From Halobacteriovorax marinus (lineage in GTDB: Bacteria; Bdellovibrionota; Bacteriovoracia; Bacteriovoracales; Bacteriovoracaceae): 64,000 nucleotides of DNA. Under the pieces are notes generated by a model. That model saw only the letters and a program-made list of their open reading frames with translations. It had not been told where the DNA came from and did not search any database. Below are positions 61,248 to 64,000 of the stretch, piece after piece. Position numbers and translations under genes: made by a program. Position 1 is the first letter of the stretch, and the number at the start of each line of letters is the position of its first letter. The DNA is taken from contig MAAO01000008.1 in the NCBI GenBank assembly GCA_002163155.1, positions 248,001 through 312,000 on the forward strand. The letters run 5' to 3'.

Positions 61248-61252
61248 ACTTT

Positions 61253-62008
61253 CTAATCGTCCTTCTTTATGAACATTTTAGATCGAGGCAAGATGCTTTT
61301 GTTTAATATAATATTCTCATAAGTCGTATCAATGTTGAATATACGATCTAAGTGCATCTTCTTTTTTCTGGCCCGTAGTAAAGCTTTTGAACTATACTTT
61401 AAAGAGACTGCAACTCTACCCGAGCCTCCTCCACTTTGTTCTCCTCCCATATACTTCTTAGAAAAGTCATTCCAATCAGAAAAAGAACTAAAGTCGACAT
61501 CACTTATTTTTTCAGAAAAATTTTCTTCTAAAGAAAATCGAGTTTTCTCACCATGACGTTTAAGATAAGTTTCGAAATTATTATATATCTTCCATTTCTC
61601 ATTAAAAATATCATTTATTCCGTGATTCTTTAGATTTCCATAAACTATGGCCTCAGCAGTAGTTGCGTTTTTTTCAATCGCTACAATGGCAGTACTATTG
61701 AAGACAATCTTATTCTCACATTCAGCTATATGTGCAATTTCAAATTTCTTACTATCGCGATTGTAAAAGCGGTGACTTGACTGAAGAACAATATTTCTAT
61801 CGAAAACTTCCTGATGTCCTAAATTTAATTGTATTCTTTTTACAACTGCTACTGCAGAATGTGCATTAGAATCAACAATTTCTCTTACATATCCACTATC
61901 AAAGCAAAGTTTATTAACTTCAACTTTTTTTCCATTAAACTGTATCTTTGCAGGTTGTGCGTGCACAAGAGAACAAAGAATAAATATCGAGAGTAACTTA
62001 AGATGCAT
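61253..62008 (-). CDS. Exported protein of unknown function, operon with HTH regulator
   Basis: A 251-residue protein with a signal peptide (MHLKLLSIFILCSLVHA). The mature part begins 'QPAKIQFNGKKVEVNKLCFDSGYVREIV' and contains two cysteines, a glycine-rich linker ('MGGEQSGGGSGRVAV') near residue 195, and a basic C-terminal end ('LLRARKKKMHLDR'). No family recognised. It is the first gene of a two-gene operon with the regulator at 60504. Confidence 0.5.
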   Translation of the reverse strand: MHLKLLSIFILCSLVHAQPAKIQFNGKKVEVNKLCFDSGYVREIVDSNAHSAVAVVKRIQLNLGHQEVFDRNIVLQSSHRFYNRDSKKFEIAHIAECENKIVFNSTAIVAIEKNATTAEAIVYGNLKNHGINDIFNEKWKIYNNFETYLKRHGEKTRFSLEENFSEKISDVDFSSFSDWNDFSKKYMGGEQSGGGSGRVAVSLKYSSKALLRARKKKMHLDRIFNIDTTYENIILNKSILPRSKMFIKKDD

Positions 62009-62254
62009 AGTAGGTCCTATATTAAGCAGAAGATAATTTTATAGCAAAGTACCACTAACAAGATAATGACTTTGTAATAATTTCATTCACTTAACGAACT
62101 TAAAAAAAGCAAATGTAAGCTAAACAACTGTTTTATATACGGGATAATACCTTTTAGAAATTGAATTGTGCAGAGACCAGCATAGTTTACATTAATTCTT
62201 ATAGGAGTAGTATTAAATCATACCGAAAAATCAATCACTCTAAGAGGAGGATCT

Positions 62255-62731
62255 ATGAAAAAGTTTTCAAAAATTGTATTCTTGTCTACTCTCTTTGTTG
62301 GTTTAACTTCATGCTCATTAACACAAATAAAAAAAGACAAGAGTGTTTCAGGAACAAGCATTGATGTACTTAGAAATAGTGAAAGTATAAGTATTGCAGG
62401 AATAAGTAAAACAGACATAAAAGTTAAAATAATGACCAAGAGTGGAAAAGAATGTTTAGGCACTTTTATGTATAAAAGTAGTTATAAAGGCTACATGGGA
62501 ATTTCTGATCCCAAGAACGTGTATTACGGAAAATTTTCTCCAGCATCCTCTTCTTGTAAGGACGCTCTAGGAGAGAACACTGGTAATGATATTGCGCTAG
62601 TTCATTTCAGAACTGGAGGAATATTTAGTTCAGCCATTATGGGAAAAGAATTTGTTCGAATCTGTAAGGAAAAAGACAACCATGGCCTATGTAATCCACA
62701 TAATACATTTAGCTTATCTGAGTCGAAATAG
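62255..62731 (+). CDS. Lipoprotein of unknown function
   Basis: A 158-residue protein with a lipoprotein signal (MKKFSKIVFLSTLFVGLTSC, lipobox LTSC) and a strong ribosome site (AAGAGGAGG). The mature part 'SLTQIKKDKSVSGTSIDVLRNSES' is followed by a beta-rich domain ('KGYMGISDPKNVYYGKFSP'), and four further cysteines ('ECLGTF', 'SSCKDAL', 'RICKEK', 'GLCNPH'). No family recognised. A perfect hairpin follows. Confidence 0.62.
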   Translation: MKKFSKIVFLSTLFVGLTSCSLTQIKKDKSVSGTSIDVLRNSESISIAGISKTDIKVKIMTKSGKECLGTFMYKSSYKGYMGISDPKNVYYGKFSPASSSCKDALGENTGNDIALVHFRTGGIFSSAIMGKEFVRICKEKDNHGLCNPHNTFSLSESK

Positions 62732-62743
62732 TTTTTAAACTTT

Positions 62744-62775
62744 CGTTCCAGTTGATTTATTCATTAACTGGAACG
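62744..62775 (+). terminator. Hairpin terminator between convergent genes
   Basis: CGTTCCAGTT-N12-AACTGGAACG, a perfect 10-base stem 12 bases after the stop codon of the lipoprotein gene; it may act on both strands. Confidence 0.65.
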
Positions 62776-62788
62776 AGAGCGGTGTTTC

Positions 62789-63634
62789 TTAAAAATTAAG
62801 CTTTTTTATAATTGCATTAGCAAAATTTTCTGAGGCAGCAGGGTCAAAGTTTAAATATAGAGCTGGTTCAATTAATTCCACTTCTCCAATAAATCTCCAA
62901 AGCCCTTCCTCATTCTTTAAGAGGTCAATTCTAGAGAACAGACTTGTCGGAGCAAACTTTAAACTAATAGACTCAGCGTATTGAATCGTTTCAAAATCCG
63001 GTTTAAATGCTGTTATACAACTTCCATACTCTTCTTGAGATCTAAAATCTCCACTCTTTGGCACCTTAGTAATGGCATGAGAAAATTTCCCATTAAAAAG
63101 GATGAGAGAAATTTCACCGTCAATATGAATTGATTTTAAAAATGGTTGAATAAGCATAACTTCGCTTATTTCTGAAATAGGTGTGTTTCTTTCAAAGATC
63201 TTAATTCCTATAGAACTTGCACCAACAAGAGGTTTAACCAAAATCTTTTCACTATCAAACTTTTGAAATGCACTCTCTATACTTTCTTTATTAATTTCAC
63301 TTTGTATTGAAGGAACAATTTCAAACCCAAGCTGCACTAAATCTAACAAGTAAGACTTAGTATAATTCTTTGAGACAATGTCATAACTATTCAGAAGTGA
63401 AATATCCGCAGGAAGGTTTCTAAGGAATTCTAAGAATTGTTCAATGTGCTCTGTATAATCCCAAGTGCTTCTTATAATAATAGCGTCATATTGTTTCCAA
63501 TCAATTCCCTCTTCATTCCAAATGACAAACTCTGCAAAAATGTTCTTTTCTAAAAGAAAAGGAAAAATTAAATCATCATCCAAGTAAGCGTTTGGATCAA
63601 TTTCTTTGCAAGAGAGAAGAGCAATTTTTTTCAT
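62789..63634 (-). CDS. ATP-grasp enzyme
   Basis: The track starts at 63691, but ATG 63634 (M20) begins the natural domain ('MKKIALLSCKEIDPNAYLDDDLI'), giving 281 residues. ATP-grasp features are 'YDAIIIRSTWDYTEHIEQFLEFL', 'EKILVKPLVGASSIGIKIFE', 'MLIQPFLKSIHIDGEISLILFNGKF' and 'WRFIGEVELIEPALYLNF'. The layout resembles the RimK/glutathione-synthetase-like and DcsG-type ligases that join a carboxylate to an amine with ATP. Substrate unknown; no pathway genes are adjacent. Confidence 0.8.
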   Translation of the reverse strand: MKKIALLSCKEIDPNAYLDDDLIFPFLLEKNIFAEFVIWNEEGIDWKQYDAIIIRSTWDYTEHIEQFLEFLRNLPADISLLNSYDIVSKNYTKSYLLDLVQLGFEIVPSIQSEINKESIESAFQKFDSEKILVKPLVGASSIGIKIFERNTPISEISEVMLIQPFLKSIHIDGEISLILFNGKFSHAITKVPKSGDFRSQEEYGSCITAFKPDFETIQYAESISLKFAPTSLFSRIDLLKNEEGLWRFIGEVELIEPALYLNFDPAASENFANAIIKKLNF

Positions 63635-63939
63635 AGAGACTAAATCAACATATAAATTGTTATTAAGAATAATATAAAATTTAATATACACTAGTATTAA
63701 AGATTAAGCTCACTGATTCTCGACTTAAAAACGAAAAACTCAAAAACTATTAAATTCATACTACAGATAGAAAGAGACATGATTTATAAATGACGTATAA
63801 CTATACTTGACTTGAATGCTGCTTTCTAAAAACACGTAACTCCCTAAGAAAGGTATTGCGATTCAGAAATTAAATTAAAGATAGATAAAAGATTATCTAC
63901 AATCATATGAGGAAAGATAAAACTATTATATAATTAAAT
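63635..63939. other. 305-base noncoding gap with one inverted repeat
   Basis: No ORF of note. It contains TAGATAA-AAGA-TTATCTA (63882-63899), perfect 7-base arms, 41 bases before the start of the truncated gene at the window end, which may be its operator. Nothing else stands out. Confidence 0.35.
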
Positions 63940-64000
63940 ATGTTTATAAAACTTATAACAATTCTAGCTATTGCTATGACATTTCCGTCTAGGGCCGATC
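63940..64000 (+). CDS. N-terminus of an exported protein, cut by the window end
   Basis: ATG at 63940 opens a frame to the window end reading 'MFIKLITILAIAMTFPSRAD', a typical signal peptide. The nearest ribosome-site-like sequence (AGGAAAG) is too far upstream (about 25 bases), which lowers confidence. No product can be named. Confidence 0.45.
   Translation, partial: MFIKLITILAIAMTFPSRAD

Noticed and set aside
62161-62463. Two ORFs around the lipoprotein start (62161 plus, 62218 minus)
   Set aside because: Both overlap the lipoprotein gene, which has a strong ribosome site and a good lipobox.
1-64000. CRISPR array, prophage, insertion sequence, tRNA or rRNA
   Set aside because: No regularly spaced repeats, no transposase/integrase or phage structural ORF, and no cloverleaf-like or GTTCGA-type stretch noticed in the intergenic regions.

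Overview
The window reads as a chromosomal stretch of an AT-rich, Gram-negative bacterium with a compact genome and an unusually large secreted/periplasmic gene set. Outer-membrane porins, a TolC-type protein, a chaperone-usher pilus, several periplasmic binding proteins with no transporter genes beside them, double-HTH regulators with a winged-helix middle, a degenerate HD-GYP protein and many orphan signal-peptide proteins together resemble Bdellovibrionota, especially the marine Bacteriovorax/Halobacteriovorax type. That assignment is inference: there is no rRNA, tRNA or ribosomal protein gene here to confirm it. I saw no insertion sequence, prophage, CRISPR array or tRNA.

Layout. 1-10.4 kb: a metal-efflux outer-membrane protein (cut by the window edge) with a Cys/His-rich partner, a zinc alcohol dehydrogenase, a double-HTH regulator, fumarase C, an SGNH hydrolase, BioY divergent from a MarR regulator, and secreted orphans. 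10.5-17.5 kb: a secreted zinc metallopeptidase, an orphan binding protein, then an iron/redox-looking block: porin, FMN-binding protein and a four-helix membrane protein in one operon, followed by two convergent bacterioferritins whose active-site residues are complementary. 17.6-24.1 kb: a His-rich protein, a HupE/UreJ-like protein and a P-loop kinase, then a chaperone-usher pilus operon (pilin, small secreted protein, chaperone, usher, tip protein). 24.3-34 kb: an orphan periplasmic protein that fuses two binding-protein folds, next to a chemoreceptor; a very large threonine-rich secreted protein; and a cytochrome-b5 fused front-end fatty acid desaturase. 34-48 kb: an MBL-fold lipoprotein, AraC regulator and DMT exporter, two ankyrin signalling proteins (one with degenerate receiver and HD-GYP domains, one translationally coupled to a STAS protein), a four-repeat Cys protein, and a histidine kinase that appears to start at an AUC codon. 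48-64 kb: two paralogous cis/trans fatty acid isomerases, a decayed lipoprotein gene, a Baeyer-Villiger-type monooxygenase, several small secreted proteins with strong terminators, a second HTH regulator and an ATP-grasp enzyme.

How the genes may work together. Three themes recur. Envelope lipid adaptation: desaturase, two Cti enzymes and perhaps the monooxygenase. Iron/electron handling: porin-FMN-membrane protein operon plus the split bacterioferritin pair, with Fur-like sites in front of the bacterioferritins. Sensing: orphan binding proteins, chemoreceptor, histidine kinase, HD-GYP/ankyrin and STAS proteins. The most interesting items are the complementary bacterioferritins, the AUC-start kinase, the receiver/HD-GYP/ankyrin fusion, the CINIAR-repeat protein and the hairpin that encloses the ribosome binding site in the pilus operon.
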